Notes: a model not told the origin generated them from the sequence alone. Positions 42,559 to 51,819 are shown, counted from the stretch's first letter. The stretch is 64,000 bases of DNA from an uncultured bacterium (GCA_902774245.1 CACYHQ010000006.1:1-64000), one strand, 5' to 3'. Program-made: numbers and translations.

Positions 42559-43650
42559 ATGACCATTGACGAGATCAAGGCTCACGGCGCGGACCTGACC
42601 GAACGCCTGTCGAAGCTGTCGAACTACCTGCACGTGGACGAGACGCTGGCGCAGATCGCCGACATCGAAAAGACCATGGCGCAGAACGATTTCTGGGACG
42701 ACAAGGAAAAGGCGCAGGCGACCGTGCAGAAGCTCTCCTCCTGCAAGAACATCGTCGAGCCCTTCAACAAGCTCAAACGCGAAGCCGATGACTTCCTCGC
42801 GATCGCCGAGCTCGCCGAGGAGGACCCGTCGTTCCTGGAGGAATCCGACGACGCCTGGGCCAAGCTCGAAGCCGGGCTTTCCAAGCTCGAGATCGTGAGC
42901 TTCCTCTCCGGCAAGTTCGACCGCTGCAACAGCTTCGTGTACATCCACGCGGGCGCGGGCGGCACCGAGTCCTGCGACTGGGCAAGCATCCTGCTCCGCA
43001 TGTACCGCCGCTGGTTCGAGCGCCGCGGATTCCAGGACGAGATCATCGACATGCAGCCCGGCGACGAGGCCGGCATCAAGAGCGCCGTCCTGAAGGTCAC
43101 CGGCGAGTTCGTCTACGGCTACATGCGCGCCGAACGCGGCGTGCACCGTCTCGTCCGCATTTCCCCGTTCGACGCCAACGCGCGCCGCCACACGTCGTTC
43201 GCCTCCGTCGACGCCTTCCCCGAGATCGAGGACGAGATCGACATCGAGATCGACGAGAAGGACCTCCGCGTCGATACCTACCGCGCGTCCGGCGCGGGCG
43301 GCCAGTACGTGAACCGTACCGACAGCGCCGTCCGCATCACCCACCTGCCGACCGGCGTGGTCGTCTCCTGCCAGGTGGAACGCTCCCAGCACAAGAACCG
43401 CGCGATGGCGATGCAGATGCTGAAGGCGCGCCTATACGAACTCGAAGAGGAAAAACGCCGTCAGCAGGCGGCGCAGATCTCCGGCGAGAAGACCGACAAC
43501 TCCTGGGGCAACCAGATCCGTTCCTACGTGCTTCAGCCCTACCAGATGGTGAAGGACCTCCGCACCGGCGTCGAGACCGGCAACACCGCCGCCGTGCTCG
43601 ACGGCGACCTGGACCAGTTCGTCGAAGCCTGGCTCCGCGAGCGCCATTAA
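42559..43650 (+). CDS. prfB: Peptide chain release factor 2
   Basis: Reads UGA and UAA stop codons and triggers peptide release; 363 residues. The stop-recognition tripeptide SPF is in LVRISPFDANARRHTSF and the catalytic GGQ in SGAGGQYVNRTDSAVRITH, so it is RF2, not RF1. The N-terminal coding sequence runs straight through (SNYLHVDETLAQ), without the in-frame UGA and programmed +1 frameshift common in prfB. Eighteen bases separate it from eda, so they are likely co-transcribed. Confidence 0.95.
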   Translation: MTIDEIKAHGADLTERLSKLSNYLHVDETLAQIADIEKTMAQNDFWDDKEKAQATVQKLSSCKNIVEPFNKLKREADDFLAIAELAEEDPSFLEESDDAWAKLEAGLSKLEIVSFLSGKFDRCNSFVYIHAGAGGTESCDWASILLRMYRRWFERRGFQDEIIDMQPGDEAGIKSAVLKVTGEFVYGYMRAERGVHRLVRISPFDANARRHTSFASVDAFPEIEDEIDIEIDEKDLRVDTYRASGAGGQYVNRTDSAVRITHLPTGVVVSCQVERSQHKNRAMAMQMLKARLYELEEEKRRQQAAQISGEKTDNSWGNQIRSYVLQPYQMVKDLRTGVETGNTAAVLDGDLDQFVEAWLRERH

Positions 43651-43695
43651 GGGGAGGACAAGTCCTCCACAGTGCCTACAGAATAAGGCTAATAG

Positions 43696-43735
43696 GGCGG
43701 ATAGGGCGTATTTCCCCTATCCGCCTCATTTTGTC
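43696..43735 (+). terminator. Rho-independent terminator after prfB
   Basis: GGCGGATAGGG (43696-43706) pairs fully with CCCTATCCGCC (43715-43725), followed by TCATTTTGTCTT. Confidence 0.75.
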
Positions 43736-43760
43736 TTGTATGTTATATCCTGTGTCATCA

Positions 43761-43824
43761 CTGCAACTTTCCTTTTCCGAGAATGGGCTCCTCAGCTCGT
43801 CGGAGGAAAAGGAAAAAGTTGCAG
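43761..43824. repeat. Long inverted repeat
   Basis: CTGCAACTTTCCTTTTCC (43761-43778) pairs with GGAAAAGGAAAAAGTTGCAG (43805-43824) apart from a two-base bulge. A 26-base loop lies between. It is separate from the terminator upstream and has no U-run after it. Confidence 0.7.
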
Positions 43825-43964
43825 AATCGCGTGACATGTGCTATGGTAAAGAGATTGGATTCGGCAGCCAGCCGATGAAAATCGCGGAAGCATCATCTAC
43901 GGCACTGCCGCCGTGGAGGGCTTGCCCTCCCCTCCCGGAAATATCTTTTATTTTTCGTTTTAGA

Positions 43965-43994
43965 TTGGAAAAAGAGACAAAAACGGGGTATATT
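43965..43994 (+). promoter_or_regulatory. Promoter for the dehydratase/activator fusion
   Basis: TTGGAA (43965-43970), 18 bases, TATATT (43989-43994), 48 bases before the ATG. Confidence 0.55.
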
Positions 43995-44042
43995 ATATAG
44001 ATATTTTTTTATCCAACCACAATTGCTTTCCGGGTGCCATTG

Positions 44043-46190
44043 ATGAAATACTACCTCGGGATCGATATCGGATCCACGACATTCAAAGCCGTCGTCATCA
44101 CCGACAAGGGGCGCGTGGTTCATACGACATACCAGCGCACGAAGCCGGTGGATTCCGGTCAGCTTTCCTGCACGGGCCGCTGCACTTCCTGCGGCCGCTG
44201 CAACATGGGCGCGCTGAAGAAGACCCTCGCCACGTTCTTCTCCGAAGCCGGCCTGAACGCCGGAAACATCACATGCGAGACGACCGCCGAGGTAGCGAAG
44301 GCCGCGCTTGACACCGGCATCCACGCCGGGAACATCGCCTGCACGGTCGTGACGGGCAGCCAGATCGTCGAGGACACGAAACGCTTCATCCCGTACGATT
44401 TCCAGGTCAGCGAAGTCTCCGCGCACGTCGCCGGAGCGAAACGCTACTACCCGAACGTGGACGCGATCATCGACTGCGGCGGCCAGGACAGCAAGTGCAT
44501 GGTCTTCAACCACAAGATGGGCATGTGGGTGTCCATGATGTCCGGCGTGTGCGCCGCGGGCACCGGAAGCTATCTCGACAGCGTCGCCGCCAAGCTCGGC
44601 ATCCCGGTCGAGGAAATGGCGGACAAGGTGAACTACGACGCGAAGACCGAATTCAGCTCCGTCTGCGCCGTGCTCTCCGCCACGTCCATCAACAAGTTCA
44701 AAAACCGCATCCCGATGGGCGACCTGCTCGCCGGAGCATGCCGGGCCCAGGCGCGCACGATCCTGAACGGCGTCGGCCAGATGCTGATGCACCACGATCC
44801 CGCGCATCCGATCCTGTTCCAGGGCGGCGTGGCCTCGAACCATGCAGTGGCGTACTTCATGAAGGAGATCACCGGGTGCGAGATCATCATCCCGGAATTC
44901 CACAACGTCATGGGCGCGCTCGGCGCGGCAGTCCTCGCGCTCGAATACAGCAAACTGCGCGGCAAGCTCGACCCGGACCCCGTCCAGTACGAGCCGACCC
45001 GCCAGAAATCCGTCGCCATGCGCGTGGCCAGCAACAAACGCTCGTTCCTCTTCGGCGACAAGGACAAGCCGACCATCTGGCGCAACCTCTTCTTCCCGAC
45101 CGAGATCCTGAACGCGTTCGGCGCGCGCATCCTGACGCTGGAAACGTACGCCGCGCTGTTCGGCCGCAGTTCGAAACGCGTGAAGGCCGCGCTCGACGTC
45201 GCCGCCCGAAAGGGATTCGACCAGCAGACATGCTCCTTCCTGCGCATGCTCGAGGGCCTGCCGCTGAAGACGCCCGATTTCGCGGTCTCCACCAGCCAGC
45301 CGTGCCAGCAGGGCGAGCGCATCTTCGCCGACCTCGCGCGCACGTACGGGTTCGAGGACCGGTTCTACTCCCTGCATACCCCGATCAACCTGGCGAACAC
45401 CAACGCGGTCGGGCAGATCGCCGACGGACTGCGCCAGTCGGTCGAGCAGATGGAGGAGGCGCTCGGACGCAAGCTCGATCCGGCGCGTCTGGAAGAAGCT
45501 TGCGTACTCTCCAACCTTGCGGCGGACTATTCGCGCAAATGCAACGAACTGCGCTGGACCTCGCCGCCGCTGATCCGCGGTTCGGAGGCGGTCTACAACG
45601 CCGTCATCTTCAGCCAGCTCTGGGGCACGCAGGAGCTCGTCGACATCCAGAAGACCTACTACGAGGAACTGCTCCAGAAGAAGGAATGGGCGGAAAAGCG
45701 CTATTCCATCGACGACACGCACCGCCTGCTCTGGCTCCACCTGCCGCCGTTCTACGACTCCAAGCACCTCGACTACATCGAGACCGTCTGCAACGCCCCG
45801 ATCGTGTTCGAGGAGACCAACTACGTCGGCTGGGCTCCGCTCGACCCGAAGCACCCGTACGAATCGCTCGCGCGGAAGCTCCTCACGACCGGATTTCTGG
45901 ACCCGAAACTTCGCGTGAAATACGTGAAGGACCTCTCCGCAAAGGCGAAGTTCACCGGCTGCATCCTGTACACGCACGGATTCGGACGGTGCAGCCTCGC
46001 AGACCGCCCGTTCACAAAACTCCTGCGCGAAGAGCTCGAAGAGATCGGCATGCCGATGCTGGCGCTGGAAGGCGACTGCATGGACGCCTCCATCGACCCG
46101 TGCTCCACCACGACCAAGATCGCATCGTTTGTCGAGTCGCTCAACCTGAAGAAATACGGCAATCTATTCGGGCGCATGAAGCGCACCTGA
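44043..46190 (+). CDS. Fusion of 2-hydroxyacyl-CoA dehydratase activator and dehydratase-like domain
   Basis: The 715 residues join two partners of an ATP-driven low-potential electron system. The first ~310 are a BcrA/BadF/HgdC-type ATPase (GIDIGSTTFKAV, IDCGGQDSKC, GGVASNHAV). The [4Fe-4S] ligands known in HgdC are kept as Cys170 (VCAAGTGSYLD) and Cys207 (FSSVCAVLSA). The rest resembles HgdB-type subunits (TSQPCQQGERIF, CVLSNLAADYSRKCNELRW, GFGRCSLADRP). An extra CX3CX2CX2C cluster lies at Cys43-47-50-53. No CoA-pathway genes adjoin it. It may resemble double-cubane-cluster reductases; the substrate is unknown. Confidence 0.85.
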   Translation: MKYYLGIDIGSTTFKAVVITDKGRVVHTTYQRTKPVDSGQLSCTGRCTSCGRCNMGALKKTLATFFSEAGLNAGNITCETTAEVAKAALDTGIHAGNIACTVVTGSQIVEDTKRFIPYDFQVSEVSAHVAGAKRYYPNVDAIIDCGGQDSKCMVFNHKMGMWVSMMSGVCAAGTGSYLDSVAAKLGIPVEEMADKVNYDAKTEFSSVCAVLSATSINKFKNRIPMGDLLAGACRAQARTILNGVGQMLMHHDPAHPILFQGGVASNHAVAYFMKEITGCEIIIPEFHNVMGALGAAVLALEYSKLRGKLDPDPVQYEPTRQKSVAMRVASNKRSFLFGDKDKPTIWRNLFFPTEILNAFGARILTLETYAALFGRSSKRVKAALDVAARKGFDQQTCSFLRMLEGLPLKTPDFAVSTSQPCQQGERIFADLARTYGFEDRFYSLHTPINLANTNAVGQIADGLRQSVEQMEEALGRKLDPARLEEACVLSNLAADYSRKCNELRWTSPPLIRGSEAVYNAVIFSQLWGTQELVDIQKTYYEELLQKKEWAEKRYSIDDTHRLLWLHLPPFYDSKHLDYIETVCNAPIVFEETNYVGWAPLDPKHPYESLARKLLTTGFLDPKLRVKYVKDLSAKAKFTGCILYTHGFGRCSLADRPFTKLLREELEEIGMPMLALEGDCMDASIDPCSTTTKIASFVESLNLKKYGNLFGRMKRT

Positions 46191-46233
46191 GCGGACGGAT
46201 CGCAATAACGGCATGTTTCCCTTCCTGTCTTCG

Positions 46234-46268
46234 TGCCCGGACATCCGGCGCAACGCACGCTTTTTTTT
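46234..46268 (+). terminator. Possible terminator
   Basis: A short stem around CCGGA-CA-TCCGG extended by TGC/GCA precedes ACGCACGCTTTTTTTT. The stem is short and the loop tight, so this is uncertain. Confidence 0.35.
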
Positions 46269-46289
46269 GAAAAAAACGCGCCGTTCAGT

Positions 46290-46317
46290 TTGTTATTTCC
46301 GGTTCGTGTAGTATATT
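46290..46317 (+). promoter_or_regulatory. Promoter for the ManA-like gene
   Basis: TTGTTA (46290-46295), 16 bases, TATATT (46312-46317), 42 bases before the ATG. Confidence 0.6.
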
Positions 46318-46359
46318 GTATTGGCAAAATGTTAAAAAATGTGAACGGATGATCCGCCG

Positions 46360-47361
46360 ATGACAACTCTTTCCAAAGACGATTTGTACCCGCTGCTGTT
46401 TGCGCCGATGTACCGCCGGACCCCTTGGGGCGGCGGCAAACTTGCACGTGTGTTGGGCCGCGAACTCCCCGCGGAGGAAGGCCGTTACGGCGAGGCGTGG
46501 GACATCTGCGACCGCGAGGGCGTCGAGAGCGTGATCGCGAACGGCCCGCTGGCGGGAAAGACGATCCACGAACTCTGCGCGATGATCGGCCCGTCCTACC
46601 TGATCGGCGACATGACCCGCGCCGCGCGGTTCCCGCTGATGGTGAAGATACTCGACACCGGCGAACGTCTCCCGCTTACGGTGAATCCCGATGAATATGC
46701 CGCACGCCGGATCGGAAACGGCGCGGAACCGAAGACGAAAATGTGGTACGTGCTGGACGCCGAACCCGGTTCGAAGATCATGGTCGGCATCCGTCCGACC
46801 GCCACGCGCCACCGTTTCCTGGAGCTGCTGCCGACGTCCGACGTGGAGAGCGTGCTTCAGAGTTTCGACGCGGTGAACGGCGACGCGTATTTCGTCAATG
46901 CCGGACGAATCCACTGCATCGACCCCGGAAACCTGGTGCTCGAGATCCAGCAGAACAGCAACAGCGATTTCCTGCTGAACGACTGGGGCATTCACGATCC
47001 GGACCAGGAACTCCATGTTGAGGAGGGGCTCGCCTGCGTCGACTTCATCGACCGCACTCCGGCCCGCATCACGGGCGTCAGCGACAACGCCGCGCGAAAC
47101 CGCAAATACGCGATCATCAACCGCTGTCCGCAGTTCCGTTGCGATGAGCTCCGTCTCGCCGGAGACTGGCCGGACACGACCCGTTCCACACGCAGTTTCC
47201 ACCTGCTGACCGCCGTCAGCGGCCCGGTGGACGTGGAAGTCCGCGGCACGGTGACGACCATCCCGCGCTGCATGACCGCCCTGCTGCCCGCCGCGCTCGG
47301 CGAATACGTCATCCGCGTGAAGCCGGACGCTCCGGTCACGCTGATCCGCACAACGCATTAA
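46360..47361 (+). CDS. Class I mannose-6-phosphate isomerase homologue with altered zinc site
   Basis: The 333 residues align with ManA-type cupin isomerases (RRTPWGGGKLARVLG, GEAWDICDREG, NAGRIHCIDPG, VLEIQQNSNSDFLLNDWG). In active enzymes zinc is held by the Gln and His of QVHP, the Glu of KTE and a later His. Here these read TVNP (Thr107, Asn109), KTK (Lys127) and His185, so three of four ligands are gone. It may be inactive, use another metal, or be regulatory. argS follows after 32 bases. The name reflects the fold, not proven activity. Confidence 0.85.
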   Translation: MTTLSKDDLYPLLFAPMYRRTPWGGGKLARVLGRELPAEEGRYGEAWDICDREGVESVIANGPLAGKTIHELCAMIGPSYLIGDMTRAARFPLMVKILDTGERLPLTVNPDEYAARRIGNGAEPKTKMWYVLDAEPGSKIMVGIRPTATRHRFLELLPTSDVESVLQSFDAVNGDAYFVNAGRIHCIDPGNLVLEIQQNSNSDFLLNDWGIHDPDQELHVEEGLACVDFIDRTPARITGVSDNAARNRKYAIINRCPQFRCDELRLAGDWPDTTRSTRSFHLLTAVSGPVDVEVRGTVTTIPRCMTALLPAALGEYVIRVKPDAPVTLIRTTH

Positions 47362-47393
47362 TCCACACTTTCATACCAACCTCTTTTCCGTTC

Positions 47394-49187
47394 ATGAAAA
47401 TCCAATGCCTTTCCCGTCTGGCGGATTCCTTCCGCGCCTCGCGTTCCCTTGATGCCTCGTTCGATATCCCGTGGGAGCCGTGTCCCGCCGGCATGAACGG
47501 CGATCTGACCGTGAACTGCTTCCGCCTCGCGAAGGCGCTGAAGAGCGCACCGGACGCGCTGGCCGCCGAAACCGCCGAGCTCCTGATGAAGGACCCGGAC
47601 GTGGTCTCCGCCGAAAAGATCAAGGCGTTCGTGAACATCACGCTCAAGCCCGCCGCGTTGTTCCGTGATTCCATGTCGGATGTGAAGGCGCTCCTCGCCG
47701 ACGTGCCGTTCCCGGAAGCCTCCCGCCGCAAGATCCTCATCGAATTCTCCGCGCCGAACACGAACAAGCCGCAGCACCTCGGCCACGTCCGCAACAACTG
47801 CATCGGCATGACGCTCGCCAGCGTGATGGCGCGCGCCGGACACACGGTCGTGCCTGTCAACCTCATCAACGACCGAGGCATCCACATCTGCAAGTCCATG
47901 CTCGCCTACAAGCTGACCGGAAACGGCGTCACGCCGGAACAGGCCGGGATCAAGGGCGACCACTACGTCGGCAATTATTACGTCAAGTTCAACCAGATGC
48001 TGTCCGACGAGGTCAAAGAGCTGAAGGCCGCGCACCCCGAATTCGCCGACAAGTCCACCGACGATCTCTTCCTCGAAACCGAGCTCGGAAGGCAGGCGCA
48101 GGAAATGCTCCGCAAGTGGGAAGCGGGCGACCCCGAAGTCCGCGCCCTGTGGACAACCATGAACAAGTGGGTCATCGACGGGTTCAACGAGACGTACCGC
48201 CGCATGGGCGTGCATTTCGACAAGACCTACCTCGAAAGCCAGACCTATCTGCTCGGCAAGGACGTCATCGCCGACGCCCTCGCGAAGGGCATCTTCGGCA
48301 GGCGCGCGGACGGCGCGGTCACGGTCGACCTCGGCAAGCTCGGCGAAAAGGTCCTTCTCCGCAAGGACGGCACCAGCGTCTACATCACGCAGGACATCGG
48401 TACCACGATCCTCAAGCACGAGGAGCACAACCCGGACACCATGATCTGGGTCGTCGGCGACGAACAGAACCTGCATTTCCGCATGCTCTTCACCATCCTC
48501 GGCCGCCTCGGCTACGCCTGGGCCGACAGCCTCTTCCACCTCTCCTACGGCATGGTCAACCTGCCGTCCGGCCGCATGAAGAGCCGCGAGGGAACCGTGG
48601 TCGACGCGGACGACCTCTTCGACGAGATGCACTCTCTGGCAAAGGCGGCCGCGATGGAGCGCGTGAAGGAAGGCGAAGAACCGCCCGCCGACCTGGAAAC
48701 CCGCAGCGAGATCATCGGCATGGGCGCGCTGAAGTTCATGCTGCTGAAATTCAATCCGAAGACCACGATCATGTTCGATCCGCAGGCTTCACTGAAATTC
48801 GAGGGCGACACCGGCCCGTACGTGCAGTACGTCTGCGCCCGCATCAACTCCATCGTGCGGAAATGCAACGACGCCGGAATCGCGTTCGATCCCGCGTCCG
48901 TCGACTGGTCGCTCGCGGATTCGCCGGAGGAAAAGGCGCTCGCCGTGGCCGCTCTGCGCTACGCCGACGCCATCCGGTCCTCCTCCGACAAGATGGACTG
49001 CTCCATCCTCGTGAACTACCTGCTCGACCTCGCGAAACTCTTCAACCGTTTCTACCGCGAGAAGCAGGTGCTGAACGCCGGCGATCCCGCGGTCCGCACA
49101 ATGCGTCTGGCGCTCTGCTTCGCCGTGCGCGACATCCTCGCGGACGGCCTCGCCGCCCTCACGATCGGCATCCCCGACGCCATGTAA
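47394..49187 (+). CDS. argS: Arginyl-tRNA synthetase
   Basis: Class I synthetase charging tRNA-Arg, 597 residues. The HIGH-like signature is in PNTNKPQHLGHVRNNCIG near residue 130. NLINDRGIHICKSM is the family block after it, and GRMKSREGTVVDADDL replaces KMSKS, as in many ArgS enzymes. The C-terminal anticodon domain includes SLKFEGDTGPYVQYVCARI. The N-terminal domain is compact. It follows the ManA-like gene by 32 bases and precedes a glycosyltransferase by 36. Confidence 0.96.
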   Translation: MKIQCLSRLADSFRASRSLDASFDIPWEPCPAGMNGDLTVNCFRLAKALKSAPDALAAETAELLMKDPDVVSAEKIKAFVNITLKPAALFRDSMSDVKALLADVPFPEASRRKILIEFSAPNTNKPQHLGHVRNNCIGMTLASVMARAGHTVVPVNLINDRGIHICKSMLAYKLTGNGVTPEQAGIKGDHYVGNYYVKFNQMLSDEVKELKAAHPEFADKSTDDLFLETELGRQAQEMLRKWEAGDPEVRALWTTMNKWVIDGFNETYRRMGVHFDKTYLESQTYLLGKDVIADALAKGIFGRRADGAVTVDLGKLGEKVLLRKDGTSVYITQDIGTTILKHEEHNPDTMIWVVGDEQNLHFRMLFTILGRLGYAWADSLFHLSYGMVNLPSGRMKSREGTVVDADDLFDEMHSLAKAAAMERVKEGEEPPADLETRSEIIGMGALKFMLLKFNPKTTIMFDPQASLKFEGDTGPYVQYVCARINSIVRKCNDAGIAFDPASVDWSLADSPEEKALAVAALRYADAIRSSSDKMDCSILVNYLLDLAKLFNRFYREKQVLNAGDPAVRTMRLALCFAVRDILADGLAALTIGIPDAM

Positions 49188-49223
49188 CGCTCCGGGGCTT
49201 GCCCCCCGTCCGAAAGGCCCGCC

Positions 49224-50813
49224 ATGCCGCATCTGCTGTCCGTCGTGATCCCGGTCTTCAATGAGGAGAGGACCGTCGTATCCATGCTCGACCGGGTGGC
49301 TGCGACACAGACGCCCGATCTGGCGCTGGAACTCGTGATCGTGAACGACGGTTCCACAGACCGCTCACCCGAGCTCATCCACACCTGGATCGAAGCGCAT
49401 CCCGGGGTGCAGGCCGTCTGCATCGACAAGGAGAACGGCGGCAAAGGATCCGCCGTGAAACGCGCGATCCCCGTCACGACCGGCGAGGCGGTCATCATCC
49501 AGGACGCCGACCTCGAATACGACCCGCGCGACTATGCCGCCTGCGCCGAACCGATCTTCAGCGGCGAATGCGAGGTGGTCTATGGTTCGCGCGAGGAGAG
49601 CAACCGCAACCGCATCTATTCGTCGCCGGGCTACTACCTCGGCGCGCTCAGCCTCACGTTCCTGATTAATCTGATGTTCAACGCGAACCTCACGGACGAG
49701 GCGACCTGCTACAAGACGTTCCGCGGATGCCTGATCCGCGCCATGGCGGAAGACCTGGAGGGCGACGGGTTCGAATGGGAGCCCGAGATCACGGCGAAGC
49801 TCCTGCGCCTCGGCATCCATCCATACGAGGTGCCGGTCTCATATTACCCGCGCAAACCGTCCGAAGGCAAGAAGATCCGGTTCCGCGACGGGTTGCTGTC
49901 GATCTGGACCGCCTACGAATGGCGCTTCCGCAGCGTGAAGGCGATGCAGAAACGCGTCGCCTCGCTCTCCGACGTCGACGCGAAGCACGTCCGCCACGTG
50001 AAATACGCGCAGGGCGCATTCCTGCTGGCGATGCTGCTCGCCGTGATCCCGTTCGGCGAGTTCGCGCCGTCGCGCCTCGGATACGTCGTGGCCGCCGGGC
50101 TGGTCTACCTGACCGCCCGCCTGTACCAGCCGTGGAAAAATGCGTTCCTGTGCAGCGTGGGGAGCACGATCCTGCTCGACTGCTTCCTGCCCGGATCATG
50201 CGAGGGTCTGATCCGTTCGATCATGTCGGGCGGGACGGAGCCAATGATCGGCGCACTGAACATGACCGTGTACCGCGGGCTCAGGCTCGACCTGTTTTTC
50301 CCGTACGTCGATCCGGCGTCGCTCGCGCTGGCCGGGTTCTGCCTTCAGATGTTTTTCTACCTCAAGTTCATGGCGTGCGGATTCGTGCTGTTCTTCGTGA
50401 CGGCGATCTTCTTCTGCTGGGCCACGGCGCTGCTCATGCCGCTGAACATCTGGTGGATGCTCCCCGCCCTGGCCGGGCTGCTGCTCCAGCGCGGCAATAA
50501 ATTCCGCATGATGGGCGCGGCGGCCGCCGCTATCCTCCTGCTGTGCCTGATCCCGGCTGCCGTCTGGCTGAACTGGTCGCCGTTCGTCCCGGCCGTCTGC
50601 ACGAACTGGACGCGTCTGATGCAGTGGACCGCACTTCCGCTCGCGGCCTTTGCCTTCGCGCCCGTACTGTCCCTGCTGAAACTGAAATTCCGCCGTCTGC
50701 TCCCGTGGACCTTGTTTCTGGGGTTTCTTCCGTACTTCGTGGTCTGCCCGCCGTTCCTGTTCCCGTTCCTCGCGGCATTCCGGGCGAGACCGTCCCGTTT
50801 CAAACGGATGTAA
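49224..50813 (+). CDS. GT2 glycosyltransferase with C-terminal membrane domain
   Basis: The 529 residues start with a GT-A domain of GT2 type: LLSVVIPVFNEERTV, IVNDGSTDRSPELI, NGGKGSAVKRAI and the DxD-like DADLEYDP. ATCYKTFR and a WEPEITAKLL segment follow. After about residue 255 there are six to eight hydrophobic helices, rich in Phe and Leu, with few charged loops. Such proteins often move sugars onto a polyprenyl carrier or onto lipid or protein outside the membrane. The substrate is unknown. It is likely co-transcribed with argS. Confidence 0.82.
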   Translation: MPHLLSVVIPVFNEERTVVSMLDRVAATQTPDLALELVIVNDGSTDRSPELIHTWIEAHPGVQAVCIDKENGGKGSAVKRAIPVTTGEAVIIQDADLEYDPRDYAACAEPIFSGECEVVYGSREESNRNRIYSSPGYYLGALSLTFLINLMFNANLTDEATCYKTFRGCLIRAMAEDLEGDGFEWEPEITAKLLRLGIHPYEVPVSYYPRKPSEGKKIRFRDGLLSIWTAYEWRFRSVKAMQKRVASLSDVDAKHVRHVKYAQGAFLLAMLLAVIPFGEFAPSRLGYVVAAGLVYLTARLYQPWKNAFLCSVGSTILLDCFLPGSCEGLIRSIMSGGTEPMIGALNMTVYRGLRLDLFFPYVDPASLALAGFCLQMFFYLKFMACGFVLFFVTAIFFCWATALLMPLNIWWMLPALAGLLLQRGNKFRMMGAAAAAILLLCLIPAAVWLNWSPFVPAVCTNWTRLMQWTALPLAAFAFAPVLSLLKLKFRRLLPWTLFLGFLPYFVVCPPFLFPFLAAFRARPSRFKRM

Positions 50814-50891
50814 ACAATCATTGATTTGTCCGTTTCACGCATTCTTTCTGCACTGGCGGAAAAGATTTTTGCTTTAAAATAAGAAACGCGC

Positions 50892-50920
50892 TTGATAAGC
50901 GTGGCGCGGCGGGGTATATT
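50892..50920 (+). promoter_or_regulatory. Promoter for lpxA and following genes
   Basis: TTGATA (50892-50897), 17 bases, TATATT (50915-50920), 57 bases before the ATG. Confidence 0.75.
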
Positions 50921-50976
50921 AAGGGAGTATTTTTTACGGGCGCACTTTGCTGCGCCGGAACCCGAAAGGATTTGTC

Positions 50977-51819
50977 ATGATTCATCCCACTGCGATCGTA
51001 TCTCCCGACGCCCAGATCGGCAAAAACGTCGAGATCGGGCCGTATGCCGTCATCGAAGACAACGTGAAGATCGGCGACAACTGCTATATCGACGCCCACG
51101 TCAAGATCTGCCGTTATACCACCATCGGCTCCGACTGCTGCATCTACATGAACGCCCTCGTCGGCGCGGAGCCGCAGGACCACCGTTTCTACCGTGGCCT
51201 CGTCTCCTACTGCGAGATCGGCCACCACACGGTCATCCGCGAGTTCGTCACGATCCACCGCCCGCCGTTCGAACAGCTGAAGACCGTCGTCGGCAACCAC
51301 GTGCTGCTGATGGCGTTCGTGCATGTGGCGCACGACGTGGTGATCGGCGACCATGCGACCATCGCGAACCACACCTCGCTTTCCGGCCACGTGCAGGTCG
51401 GCGACGGCGCGGTCATGAGCGGATTCGTCCTCGTCCACCAGTTCTGCCGCATCGGTGCGCTGGCAATGATCGGACCGACCGCTCTGATCGGACAGGACAT
51501 CCCCCCGTTCTGCATGCTCCGCGAAACGAACTTCATCTGCGGCCCGAACACGATCGGCCTGCGCCGCGCGAACATCACACCGGACGCCCGTCTGGCGATC
51601 CGCCGCGCGATCAAGACGTTCTTCTTCGAGGGGCTGAACAGCCCGCACGCGTTGGAGCAGATCGAAAAGACCATCACGAACTGCCCGGAAGTCGAGCTCT
51701 TCGTAAACTTCATCAAGCAGTCGAATCGCGGCATCATGCCCGGCAACCCGAAGTACACCGGGGTGAACGACGACGTGCGCGACGCCCTCGAATCCGGCGC
51801 AACGGCCCCCCGCGGCTGA
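50977..51819 (+). CDS. lpxA: UDP-N-acetylglucosamine acyltransferase
   Basis: First enzyme of lipid A synthesis, attaching a hydroxyacyl chain from acyl-ACP to UDP-GlcNAc. The 280 residues form left-handed beta-helix hexapeptide repeats (IHPTAIVSPDAQIGKNVEIG onward). The catalytic His is in FVHVAHDVVIGDH, and a helical C-terminus follows (LRRANITPDARLAIRRAIKT). The ATG at 50977 follows AAAGGA. The other lpx genes are not in the window. Presence implies a lipopolysaccharide-type outer membrane. Confidence 0.93.
   Translation: MIHPTAIVSPDAQIGKNVEIGPYAVIEDNVKIGDNCYIDAHVKICRYTTIGSDCCIYMNALVGAEPQDHRFYRGLVSYCEIGHHTVIREFVTIHRPPFEQLKTVVGNHVLLMAFVHVAHDVVIGDHATIANHTSLSGHVQVGDGAVMSGFVLVHQFCRIGALAMIGPTALIGQDIPPFCMLRETNFICGPNTIGLRRANITPDARLAIRRAIKTFFFEGLNSPHALEQIEKTITNCPEVELFVNFIKQSNRGIMPGNPKYTGVNDDVRDALESGATAPRG

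Larger units (their letters stand above)
43651..44042. other. Intergenic region
   Basis: The 392 bases contain the prfB terminator (43696-43735), a long inverted repeat (43761-43824) and the promoter of the next gene (43965-43994). An 89-codon open frame here has no family features and is not called. Confidence 0.65.

Noticed and set aside
42559..42650. Programmed +1 frameshift in prfB
   Set aside because: The N-terminal coding sequence is continuous, with no in-frame UGA.
43731..44000. An 89-codon frame in the gap after prfB
   Set aside because: It overlaps the terminator, the inverted repeat and the promoter, and has no ribosome site or family pattern.
43893..45977. A 694-codon minus-strand frame opposite the dehydratase fusion
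   Set aside because: Antisense of a clear gene with conserved cysteine motifs; no family features of its own.
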